Positions 43,621 through 55,190 of a DNA stretch of 60,592 bases are shown in pieces. The stretch is taken from NCBI GenBank assembly GCA_015680685.1, contig MNCI01010128.1:123316-183907 (forward strand), read 5' to 3'. The notes under the pieces were generated by a model that had not been told where the DNA came from, ran no database searches, and was given only the letters and a program-made list of their open reading frames with translations. Source of the DNA: Gnetum montanum. Lineage: Eukaryota; Streptophyta; Gnetopsida; Gnetales; Gnetaceae. The translations under genes and the position numbers were made by a program. Position 1 is the stretch's first letter. Each line of letters begins with the position of its first letter.

Positions 43621-46020
43621 AAAGGTCTTTTCTTTGATCAAACATTTAACCCCTTTGATTAATGATTGGGTTGCAAATTCATAGTCCTTGTAGCATTGAG
43701 TTATTGCAGTTGAGTGAGAAATTCACCCTACATTGATAGAGCAAGTGGTAGCTATGTAATTGGAGGAAGTGTGTGTGCAAGGACAGGAGGAGGATAAAGA
43801 TAGGAGGTAGTTTCCATTCTTTCATGTGGAGATGGAGTTCAATAATAATCAGAAGGGTGGTAGTAAGGCTGTAATTGAGAAACATGATTGGAAGAATCAC
43901 ATGGAGACATGGGTTACTGAACATGGTAACCATATGGATCAGGCTACTGATAAGGGTATTATTGCCTTAGCGATGCAAATGCCCATGATTGTGGTTACTG
44001 TCATTATTGGTATTCTTTGTATGATTACGGTGGAGCTCTACTTGGATAATACAATTGTTGCTGATGGAACTGCCTAAAATTACCTTGAGGATAAGGCAAC
44101 CTTCTAGATGTTTGCCTTTGTGTAAGTTGTGGATGTAAGGCATACACCCCAGACTCCTGAAGATGTGACACACCAGGGCAACATCCCTTGGGATGTTCAT
44201 ACTAGCGAATATCACATCCATGGTCATCAGTTGATTCACTCTCTATAACCTTTCTATTACAACAATTTTACCCTTACCTTTGTAATACACACATTCAGCT
44301 TCTTTGTGCCTCCTACGCTCACGATCACTACCTTGTTCTTAGGACTCTTCAGTAATTTTGAGGATAGCTTGAAATCTGTTATCCATGAAGTCTCTTAACT
44401 GATCAACCTTGGTTGTAAGTTTAAATTGGAATTGTTGAACTAGCAAGGCTCTTTTATACATCCCCTCATTAAATAGGGATTCATCCTCACTGTCACAAAA
44501 TCAAACCTCCCACTTGTAAATGGAAGGATCGCAGTTGTACTTCTTTACACTTTCTCTTTTTCTTAGTTCACCCTCCTCTTTGGCGATCAACACTATTAAC
44601 CTTCATACATGATGCATAGTTAGTTCTAACAATTACCCTTGGGCATAGACACCAAGGGTTTTCCTCATGTTATTACGAAGCCCATCTACAATGTGGTGGA
44701 GTTGAGCCAATTAAGAATAACCATGGCTAGGGCATTTGTGCATCAAGGAATAGTATCAACAAATGGCAACATCCAAGGATTCGTATGCTCCTTGTTTCCA
44801 CCCTTGAATTTGCTTCCTTAAGTTGGACACCCAAGAATACATTTGATACTTATCATTAAACATTTCAAGCATGGTACTCCATCATCTAATAGATTCCGGT
44901 TCTAAGGACCAATATCAGTTCTCTGCTTCTTTGATGAGTGTACTGAGAAATAACTTTAGTTTCTGCCATTCATTCTCTATGTTTTGCAAGGTACATTCAT
45001 CTTGAAAAGCTTGAAGATGATTATGCGGATCAGAGTTATATCCTCCTTCAAATCGAGGAATATTGTTTATGTCTAATCATTTGATCCAACTCTCTTTCAC
45101 ATGCCTTGTTAAAATTATGACTACCTTTGCAATGTTAAGCATACTTCAGGTAGCAAATAGAGGCTCATCGAGGCCTTGATCATGGTGCATATGATGCCCT
45201 CTACTACCCCTTCATTCATGGCAATGTGCTTCTCTTGAACATCTACATCCTTGATCTTGCCTATCCTTGTGGTCCCTTTGGTTATTATGGTCCAATCAGT
45301 CATTACACTCATTTTAATCACCTCCATCACGATCTCACCTTCTACAGTCATGGTAGAAGCCAGAAGAAGAAGAAGGTGAAAAGGGGAAGAGGAAGGAGAA
45401 CTAGCACCATCATAGTGTCTACTATTGCTTCTTCGGTGATCATGACCACAGTCACAATCTTACTTCTTGCCTGCATCCCTATCTTGACTTGCCCCTCTAG
45501 ATCTTGCTTTGTCGTTGGATCCCTTGTTACCAGAATCAAGATTGTGAACTATGGAGTGCAAATTCTGGCTTTAACCTTCATCATTGAAGTTAAGGAGAGG
45601 AGCTTCATTGAGTGGAAGATCCCCACTAACTTGTTGGTACAGTAGGAATGGAGAATTGTTAAGTCCTTTTCCCTTCAAAAGTTCATAGCGCTGCTCCAGT
45701 TGTTGATCTCACAAGTGTTGTGCTTCAATGGGATGATAATTCATGGCATCAACATCTTCCATGATATATTCTCCATGGTAGTGTTAAATACCACATCATA
45801 CAAGCATTTGATAAAGCATTGCAAGAGTAGCATGATCGGGTAGCAACACAACATTACCCTCCATGTCATGCCACCACAATTGTTCATCCTAGTGTAAGAT
45901 GAAGGTGAACTTTGGCACATACTCATCAAGGTGAGTATATGTAATTTAGTATTGTTGAGGCTTTGATGGAAAAGCATTATTAGGCTTGGGTGGAGAAGTG
46001 CTCCTATGAGAATAAGACAT
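43621..46020 (-). pseudogene. Element D gag relic
   Basis: The minus-strand start at 46020 (MSYSHRSTSPPKPNN) agrees with C and B. It is followed by the conserved FTFILH.DEQLWWHDM block, a charged linker (45348-45539 region), the capsid-like core (about 44600-45100) and a Cys/His-poor nucleocapsid-like part (about 44150-44500). The plus-strand frames at 43826-44077 and 45226-45645 are shadows. It is highly broken. Confidence 0.75.
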
Positions 46021-46162
46021 TTTCAGTTAGCGAAATAAAAATCACAATGTGCTCTGAGAATTTTTTGTAGTAATTTTGAAATAAGATATGACTCTTAGGT
46101 TCATTCCAATGATTTAAATACTTTTCACTAGGTCCTAGATAGCATACAAAACAACAAAAAGG

Positions 46163-46180
46163 TCCTCGGCAATGGTGCCA
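46163..46180 (-). promoter_or_regulatory. Element D primer binding site (tRNA-Asp type)
   Basis: On the minus strand TGGCACCATTGCCGAGGA, one base after the 5' LTR end. It is the best preserved of the three sites in the window, differing from TGGCGCCGTTGCCGGGGA by three transitions. Confidence 0.85.
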
Positions 46181-46181
46181 A

Positions 46182-47011
46182 TGATGAGCGATGAGATATC
46201 CCTATGCCCGACCATACGAATCACTAAGGCGTTACGCATGATCCAATCAAATTCCATGGACCTATAGTTATCTCATACACTGGTTCTTCTAAGAAGTGAA
46301 ATGACGTTGAGAACATTCGTTGTATTCCCAACTATACTTGTGATGCTCAAGGGTATGGTTTAAGTGTAATTGAGGTATATGAATTTTTATCATTTTATAT
46401 TTTATGCATGTAATCGCCTACAACAAGAATAAGGATAGAGTAGATTGAAAACTATTGTCTATTGTCTATCTAGCCTAACACAAGTAACCGCCCCACTTTT
46501 CTAAACACATATAGCATTACTGAGTTACCAAACATTAAGTGTTGTTGGGTTATCACATACTATATGAATGCTCAAAGTGGTCGTGCTCGTGTTCATTAAC
46601 TGTTGGAGATAAATTATTTAATAAAATGTATTAAAGTAAAGAACAAGAAAGTAGAATGCATTAAAAAAATATTAAGCTATTCTCAGTGCTGCAAGGGTTG
46701 TCAAAGGAGTTTGTTCTATTCTCGTCATGCCTATGCTCAGGTACATCAGTGCTCGAACAAAGAACCGTACTCACTTTAGACTCCTTCTGCAGGCACTCAA
46801 AAAATATTCTAACTTTGAGGAAAATGAATTGCAATCACTACTTTGCTTGAAAACTAAAAAGTAAAACTATTCAAAACTAACTCAAAATGGAAGCCTAGGC
46901 GCGGTATTTATAGACTTAGGGAATATACCCCAATGTCAAATATCTGACATCAGACAAAGGCCCCAAAGTCACATGCTCGACGTTGCGACTAACACAAATG
47001 GTGATTCATCA
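46182..47011 (-). mobile_element. Element D 5' LTR
   Basis: 830 bp; on the minus strand it begins TGATGAATC and ends CTCATCA. The minus-strand TATA box is at 46905-46912. It aligns with 37331-38153 along its whole length; differences are mostly transitions. Confidence 0.92.
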
Positions 47012-47110
47012 AATGGCTACCATTTTCTTGCTTTGATACAAATATTGGTATTAAGCCACAATTCTCTATTTCAAATCTTTTTGTTATTTTTAGTTTAAGA
47101 ATGGATGTTG
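47012..47110 (+). pseudogene. LINE ORF1-like relic, continuation after element D
   Basis: Begins with the second AATGG duplication. GCTACCATTTTCTTGC and ATACAAATATTGGTATTAAG match the minus-strand reading of 3610-3680, which follows the same upstream sequence there without interruption. Confidence 0.65.
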
Positions 47111-48309
47111 AAAAGTGATGCAAATTTTATTAGGATGGGGACCTTCTTCTTTACTAACAATTAATTTTCTTCACCTATTTTTTCAAAGTCTTAATTGTAA
47201 GGTTGTACAATTGACTAGACAATCCTAAAATCTTCAAGTTTCTTTCCATATTTTTTTGATGATATCTACTTAGTGTTAAGTATATGATGTACTCTAAATT
47301 TTCTTTACTCCAAGTTATCGGTTTGATTTTGTTAAGCAATGTTGAATTATAAATTTCTAATTTGGCTATATGTCTTTGTGTAAATATTATTTTTTAAAAA
47401 AGGTTTTGGGTTTTGATACCTAAGATTAGACCATTAAAAAATCATCAATTATTCAGTATGTCAATATGCTAATAAAATACATGTTATAAGCTAGTATACA
47501 ATGCATCACTTCCCATTAAACATCTTAATTTTGTTTAATTAAAAATTCTAAAAGATAACATTAATAATATGCCATAATATTTCTTGGTCTAAGCAAACTT
47601 TGGACTTTATGCTAGATCAAAATCAATTCAACCAAGCTTAGATAAAATTTTATTTGGTGACACTCCTCAACTTTAAGGATTTTTGCTTCATTCTTGGAGT
47701 TACTTTCGTCCATTTATTTTCTATACCATCTAGGGGTTTTGATGTAATGTGGTTTTTCATACAAATTCTCCAACTAATTTTTTTTCTCTTATTAGTTCAA
47801 GGTGACATCCTTCAATAGCTAATGCTTCAATTGATTTCATAATTGGTTCTCTCTTTAGTTCTTTTTTTTATATTAATAGGAAGCCTCTAGTAGAAAGTAA
47901 AAACCCATTTGAGCACTTTTGAATGAGGGCAAAGTTTGATCTTTTTTCTACCCCAAAGGGAAGTTTTTCAATATTGGTTGTAAGGATAAAAACCTGAAAA
48001 TGCATCCCCAAAATTGTTGGATCTTTTCTTTTTGTTATTTTGGAGTCCTCTCTACCATGCTTCTTTGCTTTTGTAGTTTGAATTTTTATTTTTATACCAT
48101 ACATGACACCTGCAAATGTAACATAGTGATCAAGACACTCATCTTGAAATTGAAAAATTGTATGATAGCCTTGTTATCTAAGTAATTAAAGGTTATGTTA
48201 CCAAGCCCATGTCTATTTGTGAAAAATTATTCACACCCACCTCTATGATTCTTAGTAACCAATTGTGCAAGAGCATGGAAATTTTTGGAAGTCATGTAGT
48301 TTAAGCCAT
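47111..48309. other. Unassigned AT-rich DNA
   Basis: No recognised element. A minus-strand frame of 78 codons (47868-48104) includes PTILGMHFQVFILTTNIEKL but has no family I can name, and 48000-48185 (+) overlaps it. This could be remains of LINE or other repeat DNA between ORF1-like and ORF2-like relics. Confidence 0.4.
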
Positions 48310-48469
48310 GGTAAAACTAAAAATTGAAGGTACCCAAAATGCTACTCTTTATGTATGTGTTGTTGCGCCAGAAATGTGATGGCAAGGCAACCCTGAGGGC
48401 CGTCTCTTTCCTTCTCTGTGTATCGCACAGCACAATCGATCAATTAATGAAACTCCAAATTCAGTCTAC

Positions 48470-50430
48470 CCATGTTCGGATTCAACTCATCTGCATATGT
48501 GCAACATTTCAGAACTCCTCCTTGTTGTATTAAAAAATCAAATATGTACATATTGGATGTACCGCCACCGATCAACGTAACTTTTAAACATAAAAGGGGA
48601 GGAAACAACTATGACTGGAAACAACTTCAGGATCAAGATATTGTTAAGATTTTGGGAATCCCTTTCTGTTTTAGAGGTTCAACCTCCATTCTCTGGGAGC
48701 AGGTTATTTATCGGATCCAAAAGAAACTTGACAAATGGAAGACTAAACCCCTCACACTTGCAGGTAAATACCTTGTATGTAAGTCCATATGTGCATCAAC
48801 CCATGTGTACTACTCTTCGTGTTGGGCCCCACCACCCCCCCATCAAGCTACCTACCAGAAGCTTGAATGGTTATTTCGTGACTTTATGTGATCCTCCAAA
48901 GATTCTCAGAAAGGATTTCATCGAGTTGCTTGGAATATTGTTACTCTCCCCAAGAATAAGGGTGGCTTAGGTCTTTTGAATTCCTATAAGCAGGGAATTA
49001 CCCTGGTTGCTAAGTGNTTCCTGGATCTCATGTTTTCAAAAGCATCTGGAGGGCCTGCCAAATTCTACATAGTTACATAGACTGGACTAATGTCAAGATC
49101 AATCCTACTATTCTCTCTCATTTGTGTCCGTGGTGGTTACCTCTATCACCTGCTCCCCTTGCCATCACAAAGGCTAAGGTAGCTACCTCGTGGTATCGAA
49201 AAGGTGTCATCTCCTTGAATTGTCTTAGGCTGGCTAGTCATTGGATTTCAGGGGTTGAGTTCAACAATTTATATGGGGAGTCGACGGCAATGAACCATTG
49301 CCTAATCCAGATTTACTCCTTTCTCCATGGTCATTGGCAACTAGATGTTGCAATACAAAGCCCTTTTCATGGTCTTCAATGGCTTAATGGGGTTAAACTC
49401 TTGCCCTACCAGCCATCTATCCCCTTTCATCTCATGCACAACCCATCCGAGGTTATTCAATGCTGCAATAAGTATTGGCACAAACAAGAGTCAGTAACAT
49501 TTTGGATTTCTCTCTTCCAACACATTTGGAAACTTCCAACTCTCCCTAAAATTAAGCAGTTCCTCTGGTGTCTCCTCCACCACGGTCTACCTATTGGTAA
49601 ACGTTTAAAATATATAGGGATTCCCAATCCCAATTGCCCTCTTTGTGGTGGACAAGATGACTTTGTCCATGTGTTTTGGCATTGTCCCTTTGCTTAGCAT
49701 ATGTGGGAGTGGGCTTCCATAGTTTTTCCATCATACAAGCTCTCTCAAGAGGATGTCCTATTCGGCTTTTTGAACATTACTTCTGCTAATCTCAAGTTTT
49801 TGTGAAAAGTTATTAGGTCTGTTATTTTATATTATATTTGGAAGCGAAGATGCAATGTTATATTTCAAAGGACAGATTATTCTAATATATGTTTGCTCAC
49901 CAGGTCGGAGAAGTTGCAGATCGTTCGCCTCATTCATTTCCAACTCACATATCAAGCATCTAAGTTCAATCTGGATACTCATCAGTTGGTTCATCTCTTA
50001 CAGCCATGGGAAAGACCTGTGCGTTCTAGTAACACTCATCATCAGTAATCTCTGCAGGGAAGCTTCCCCTCTCTATTGAGTGGAGTCTTCATTGGAACTC
50101 TCTCTATCATTAATTGAGAGTTGTTTGCCTCATCTAATTCTATGTCATTCTATCCAGTAATGAGTCAGTATGTGTGGACGTTTGATAATGCCCCAATTTG
50201 AGTTTCCTCCTTTAATACTCGTTTATTTATAAGTTGTTCCCTAATTGATATCACAGTGCTCCAGCTTTCCCTTCCCCTCAAACCTATGACTTATTCAAGT
50301 TAATGTAATTGATACACTTTTAATATCAATAAAACTTTTTTTTGGGTCCAACACCCTGTGAAGAAAAAACTTATCATTAAGGACTTAGTATAATGACCTC
50401 TCAAAAAAAAAATTTAAAACAAAACAAAAT
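48470..50430 (+). pseudogene. LINE relic J: ORF2 3' half with zf-RVT, better preserved
   Basis: An L1-type LINE ORF2 C-terminal half. IVKILGIPFCFRG, LWEQVIYRIQKKLDKWK and LTLAGKYLVCKSICAS (48640-48800) are the RT thumb/connection; YQKLEWLFRDFM, a stop in place of Trp, then FHRVAWNIVTLPKNKGGLGL follows. A one-base shift occurs at the N (49017). The open 227-codon frame (49014-49697) ends with the zf-RVT-type domain: FWISLFQHIWKLPTLPKI and CPLCGGQDDFVHVFWHCPFA. The frame then runs, with two stops, to about 50048. AATAAA is at 50328-50333 and an A-rich tail ends near 50430. It has far fewer stops than the other relics, so it is probably younger; the 5' part is missing. Confidence 0.8.
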
Positions 50431-50629
50431 GTGAAAAATAATGGGGCTATTATAGCTATTGAATCCGCTACAGAGGCAGCTTCTATTTCAGGGGTCATAT
50501 GTCGTGTTCAACTTCGTAGCCACTCCAATCAGTCAGGAATGAAAAGTTTTATCTGTCGGGATTGCAGTCTGCCGAAAAAAATCTACGGATTCCTGCTGCT
50601 ATCGTCCTCAATCCGGATCTTGTCTGCGA

Positions 50630-51238
50630 TCAGATTTTGGCGTATTTTATGTTGGCCCTGGTCCTGGGACTGGAATGGACTTTGCCGACGCCGATGAGGA
50701 ACGCAGAGCAAGAAGCCCAGAATTGGCGTTGGAACTGAAACCTGATAATGAGAAGCGGCCGCTGTGGGTCTGCGATGATTGTACGATTCTTCTGGAACTC
50801 TACAAATAGGCCTACAATTTCTGCATTGTCATTGCAGAACCAGAACGCCACCTGCAAAATTACATTCTCATGAACAGAAAGATCACTGCTGCGTCGCTCT
50901 ATGGCACTGTGTCCGCGGGCATGGCTGCCGATGATATCATCAAGTTTTTGGGATTTCTATCCAAGACCGTTCTAACTAAAAAGGTCGTCAAGTATATCCG
51001 CAACTGCACAGATAACGTTGGGAAGCTCAAGTTTTCTCTGAAGAACAGTAGCATGGTGATTCAAGCCGAGAATCCCGCTGCGATTACCACAATCTCTCCG
51101 TATCCAACGATCAAAAACGCCATCGTCCATGATAGTGACATGAACAGCGACACCTTTCTGGTTGTGAAACATCTCGGAGTTATGCACGCTTGTGTCTGGT
51201 TTCTTTGCCCGCTCGATTGTTGGGTTGTTCATTTNTAA
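50630..51238 (+). pseudogene. XPB: Fragment resembling XPB/Rad25 (TFIIH helicase) N-terminal region
   Basis: The frame starting near ATG 50675 contains LALELKPDNEKRPLWVCDD, then TILLELYK, a stop, AYNFCIVIAEP, then ITAASLYGTVSAGM and IIKFLGFLSKT, then VVKYIRNCTDNVGKLKFSLK (to about 51040). These follow in order the conserved N-terminal region of the XPB family (LELKPD..RPLW, LE..SPLYKQAYDFLIAIAEP, SLYAAVS.GL, LSKT, YGK.K..LK). XPB is the 3'-5' DNA helicase of TFIIH in transcription initiation and nucleotide excision repair. One in-frame stop sits where Gln is expected, a few residues (about three) are lost just before it, and no helicase motifs follow. GC content is higher than that of all neighbours. 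No intron is seen within it, so a processed pseudogene or an exon fragment are both possible. Confidence 0.7.
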
Positions 51239-51664
51239 GCCCCTAAGGAAACCATCCCCTTATTCAAAGCATTCGTACGGTTCATGCCACAGAGTGCCCC
51301 TGAACCCTAGTTTAAAGCATTCAAAGTATCCGCTCCATTTTCAATTAAAAACCGAAGCCTTTGGGTGCTAAGCTTCCTTTGAACAAATTTCCTTTGAGAA
51401 AAATTCCGAGAGATAGAACAGGATAAAAATATTTTGACATATCTATTTTGAAGTAGTTAAAGGTCGAACTTAAAGATTGGTTTCAGTTACTTGATTCTAA
51501 TAAACTGCCCAATTAAAGCCATGACAATTAAGTCACTCAGGATTATTCCATGTGAAGTACATATGTGAATTTTGCTTTCCCGTGAAGAATCAGAATTTCA
51601 AATTCAATTTTTCCTGGATGGTAACCAAATAGATTTGAAGTTCAAAGTTAACTAACCAAAGACC

Positions 51665-51881
51665 ATCCATCTTCTAAGTGAATTTTTCCATTCTAATTCT
51701 CATAATGAAGGAGTAATAGAGTATAAATTATTGCTCTATGCTATAATAATGCTAAAGTACTAGTTATGCTTGAAATCCATCTTCTAAGTGAATTTTTCCA
51801 TTCTCATAATGAAGGAGTAATAGATTATAAAATATTGCTCTTTGCTATATTAATGCCAGATTACTAGTTATTCTTGAAATC
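51665..51881. repeat. Tandem duplication, 110-bp period
   Basis: ATCCATCTTCTAAGTGAATT starts at 51665 and again at 51775. The two copies agree over about 105 bp, with small indels (an extra TTCTAA in copy 1). Confidence 0.85.
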
Positions 51882-52520
51882 TTCCTAGTATGCACTAAGG
51901 ATTATTTTGTTACAAATGTCACTAATAGTTTGTTAAGAATTCACACACATCTACCTGCATTGTTATGAGATTTAAGAATGAGCAAGGATTTCTCTTCATT
52001 TCTTTGGTTGTAGATTAAGTCTAACTCTTGCTTCCTAAGAGATGTTCTCCTTAAGAAAACTAATCAACACCTAATTGAATCCAGTTGAAATCACTTCTGT
52101 TGTTGTACATTGTTGAGTTTCATTCAATATTCCCTAGTTCCCTTCCTACCTGTCTCATTGTTCACACAATTGTTCCACTACTCCTAAAATTTTAATACAG
52201 CTTTGGAAACCACCTACTTCAAAAGCAAAAGCAATAGGCAAGCTAGAGCTCTAATTTCATAAGCAATGGAGGAATCATTCTGTGCCTGTCCCACATTGTG
52301 TTTATTTTATATGTAAATCTTCCATAATGTCATATTGTTCTACAAATGCTTTTTGGCCTATCCCATGTTGACCAAGGAAAAGAACAAATCTTCTAAAACT
52401 GAACTTAATTCTAATACTGACACTAGAAAAACAGCATCCAAGCTAGCCATTTCATAAACTACTAACAATTTTTGAATAAATTAAGTATTTAAAAAATCAA
52501 AATTTCCAAAAGATCTTGAA

Positions 52521-52590
52521 TAAAAGCATATTTGCTATGGAGTCTATCAAAGCCATGAGGATTAAAAGCATATTTACTATGGAGTCTATC
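52521..52590. repeat. Tandem duplication, 42-bp period
   Basis: TAAAAGCATATTTGCTATGG at 52521 and TAAAAGCATATTTACTATGG at 52563, each followed by AGTCTATC. Confidence 0.85.
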
Positions 52591-52609
52591 GTCTAAAGCC
52601 TCAACTCAC

Positions 52610-53215
52610 TATCAAAGTTTCCTTCAAATTGCAAGAAAGCATAGCACAATAATCTAATATCTTGTGCCAAATAGTTTCATATGTGGTCCTACCCAAAGCC
52701 CTAATTTCATTGAAATTCTATTGTAATCTCCAATATCTAAAAAGCACAATAATCCAAGGCTCCTATCGAGCCTTTCAATGTTAAAACTTTTACCTCTCCT
52801 TGAACTATCCTAAAATCTCAAAGTTTCTGGTGCCAAAGGCATTTTCTCTGTGTAATCTTGCAACACAAAGAATTTAAATTCCTTTGCTACTTACCTTGAA
52901 ATGGGAACTCTTGGTCAAACCAACATAATCAAATCCTTTCAACCATCTCTGAATGTTAAAAATTAGACACAAGATATCTTTAAAGTTCTTACAAGCTAAA
53001 GAATTCCAAAAGATTATTTACTGGCCCCTTAAACTTACCTTGAAATCTTCAATATCTCAAAAGCATGATAATCAAAGGTCTCTTAAAGTCATTTGATACC
53101 AAATTTTCTACCTCTCCTGAAACTATCCTAAAATGTCAAAGCTTCTTGTGCCAAAACCATTTCCTCTATGTGATGACACAATGCAAAAAATTTAAATTCC
53201 TCTTTTAATCCTCCT
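52610..53215. repeat. Diverged duplication, about 318-bp period
   Basis: CAATATCTAAAAAGCACAAT at 52731 corresponds to CAATATCTCAAAAGCATGAT at 53050, and CTATCCTAAAAT at 52805 to 53123. ACCTCTCC and AATTTAAATTCCT also recur at the same offset. The limits are approximate. Confidence 0.65.
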
Positions 53216-53227
53216 CAAAAAGTAAGG

Positions 53228-54376
53228 TGATCAAATCAAAGGCTATCATGAAATACTGTGAATACTATAGAACTCATTCTCCACATCCTAGGAGAGATGC
53301 CACATTTTATCCTTATTCTTCTTTTGTTTTTGCACTTGTTCCTCCACCCTCAATGCAACTACCACATGCTCCATTTATGCATGGTGAACTTCCAACCCAG
53401 CCGCAGCAATGTAACGTTGCCAAGGTCATTAATCTACAACAGGTTCATCAACGAAGGGGTTTAGAACCTCATGCTCATAAAAGATCCTTCTTCTAACCCA
53501 ACAACCCTACTAAGCTCTCATAGACTTAGGCGGCTAGTCATCCTACTCTTACTTCAACCTCTACAAACCATTCCATCAAGTCCCCTTCAAACCAAATGTT
53601 GTCCAAAATCCATACTATTATGCTCACTCATGTCGTATCTGATTGGATCTGGGCTAGCAACCTTCCCAGTAAATTAGTTGATTTTGGAAGTTCTCTTATC
53701 TATCAACAAATTGCTAGGAATGAACCATGCAAGGCTCTTCTTAATTTAGGTGTTAGTGTGAACTTGATTTCTCATAAGATGTATACTACCTAGAAGCTTC
53801 CACCTTTCAAGAAGAGCAATATCAGATTGGAATTGGCAAACCAATCCATCATTGTTCCATTTGGATTAGCCAAAGACATTCTAACCACTATCTATGTATG
53901 GTCTTATCTTGTTGATTTCCTAGTAATCAAGGTTGAAAACTGCAAGGGGGACTTCTCAATCGTTATGGGAAGGGCATGGTTAAACACTATAGATGTAAAA
54001 ATGGACATCAAACATCTTTCCCTAGAAATATTTAAAGAAAATTTATTTGAAAAGATTGAGAAGAGATGAGTTCCATGCATTATGTACAGTGATGCAGGGT
54101 GCAATTACATGCAAAAACTTTGGGCAGCGAGATGAGCATTTATTTTTACATGCAAGTAGTGTGCACATCCAGCAGATATTCAAAGGTGTCTATACGCAAA
54201 AACCATAAAACAAGATGGTACCTAGTGGCTAACTGCTAGTTCTGAGAATAGCACAATGTGCATGGAACCTATTGAGAGCCTAACATGCACTTATGTCATA
54301 GGCATGGATGAACTAGAGCAAGTTCATCATCAACTCTTTGATGATGAAAATGCTAATACCAATTGGGGAGAGTTGG
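53228..54376 (+). pseudogene. Gypsy fragment F: gag end and protease, cut by element E
   Basis: The gag C-terminal part is proline-rich (PPPSMQLPHAPFMHGELP in 53227-53496), matching the end of gag in C (about 29235-29330). Protease follows: NEPCKALLNLGVSVNLIS (about 53715-53775; the catalytic Asp has changed to Asn), then FGLAKDILTT and FSIVMGRAWLNTIDVKMDI (53827-54069), then the linker with CMEPIESLTCTYVIGMDELEQ. It stops at 54376 within ANTNWGELV, where the LTR of E begins. The rest of F should lie beyond the right edge. The left border is abrupt near 53228. Confidence 0.8.
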
Positions 54377-55175
54377 TGACGAGTGACGAGGTACCCCTAC
54401 ACTCAACCCTATGAATACAAGCATCCATGCACGATCTAGTTGAACTCTAAGGACTAAGTGCTTATGCACCTTCACAAAACAAGGATGGGTTATGTGATCG
54501 TTGTCTTCCCAAGCTTACTTGTAAGGCATAATTGTATGGTTAAGTAAACTTGAGGCATATGATTTTTATGGTTTTTATGTTTTATGTTCCTGGTGCTTAA
54601 AATGGAGCAGTGAGATAAGTGAGTAACTAATTTAATTTGACTAATCAACTATGCTTTAACTAGTCCTAACACCAGCATCTGTTCCCACTTTTCGGACACA
54701 TCTTGAACTAGTGTAACACTATTGGGATTACCAAACGCTAGTTGTCACTAGGTTACTAAGTGTTCCACGCATGATTGAACTGGTCATACTGAGTGTGCTT
54801 ACTTGTTGAAAATTAACAAATCAATAAAAATAACTAGTTAACTAATGAAAGCATTAAATAACTATAAATAACATTAAATGAATTTTGCAAGGTTTATCAC
54901 AAAGTTCATCTTTATTTATAGACACATGGTGTGCTCAGGTACACAATGCTCGAATAAAGAGCTATTCACTCGGTGACTCCTACTGCGAGCACTCAAAAAT
55001 AATTCTAACTCTGGAAAGGGAAAACTGCAAGAGTTCAGGTAAGAGACTAAGAAACTAACTATCACACCAAGTGCCTCTATCTCTTATTTATAGGCAATGA
55101 GATAGGTTCTGACATCATATGTTCGATATCGCTTGGCGGGCTCTGATATCGCGAACTCGATATTGCGACTCATCA
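54377..55175 (-). mobile_element. Element E 3' LTR
   Basis: 799 bp; on the minus strand it begins TGATGAG and ends CTCGTCA (TGACGAG on the plus strand). U3 carries CGATATCG (55124-55131) and GATATCGC (55145-55152), as in A. The minus-strand TATA box is at 55085-55092 and the polyadenylation signal at 54911-54916 (TTTATT on the plus strand). Confidence 0.9.
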
Positions 55176-55190
55176 TACCCCCATGACTAA
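55176..55190 (-). promoter_or_regulatory. Element E polypurine tract
   Basis: Minus-strand TTAGTCATGGGGGTA abuts the LTR start, identical in core to A and C. Confidence 0.75.

Larger units (their letters stand above)
37331..47011 (-). mobile_element. Element D: full-length gypsy-type LTR retrotransposon
   Basis: 9,681 bp on the minus strand, flanked by perfect AATGG duplications (37326-37330 and 47012-47016). The 5' LTR is 46182-47011, then primer binding site, gag, pol, 3' noncoding region and 3' LTR 37331-38153. It is the best defined member of the family and a good reference for the length without the extra frame seen in B. All coding parts carry stops. Confidence 0.95.
51239..53227. other. 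Unassigned AT-rich DNA with local tandem duplications
   Basis: About 2 kb without a gene; it could be flank or intron-like sequence of the XPB-like fragment. It contains three duplicated segments (listed separately). No helicase exon is recognisable. Confidence 0.45.

Noticed and set aside
43826-44077. Plus-strand frame inside D gag
   Set aside because: It is antisense to the minus-strand gag, and a similar antisense frame in B (14433-14693) and C (28831-29211) reflects shared composition, not a gene.
45226-45645. 139-codon plus-strand frame in element D
   Set aside because: Antisense to the gag linker and core of D; hydrophobic composition arises from the complement of the charged linker.
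47868-48104. 78-codon minus-strand frame as a gene
   Set aside because: It looks protein-like in places but matches no family I can name and has no promoter or conserved relative in the window.
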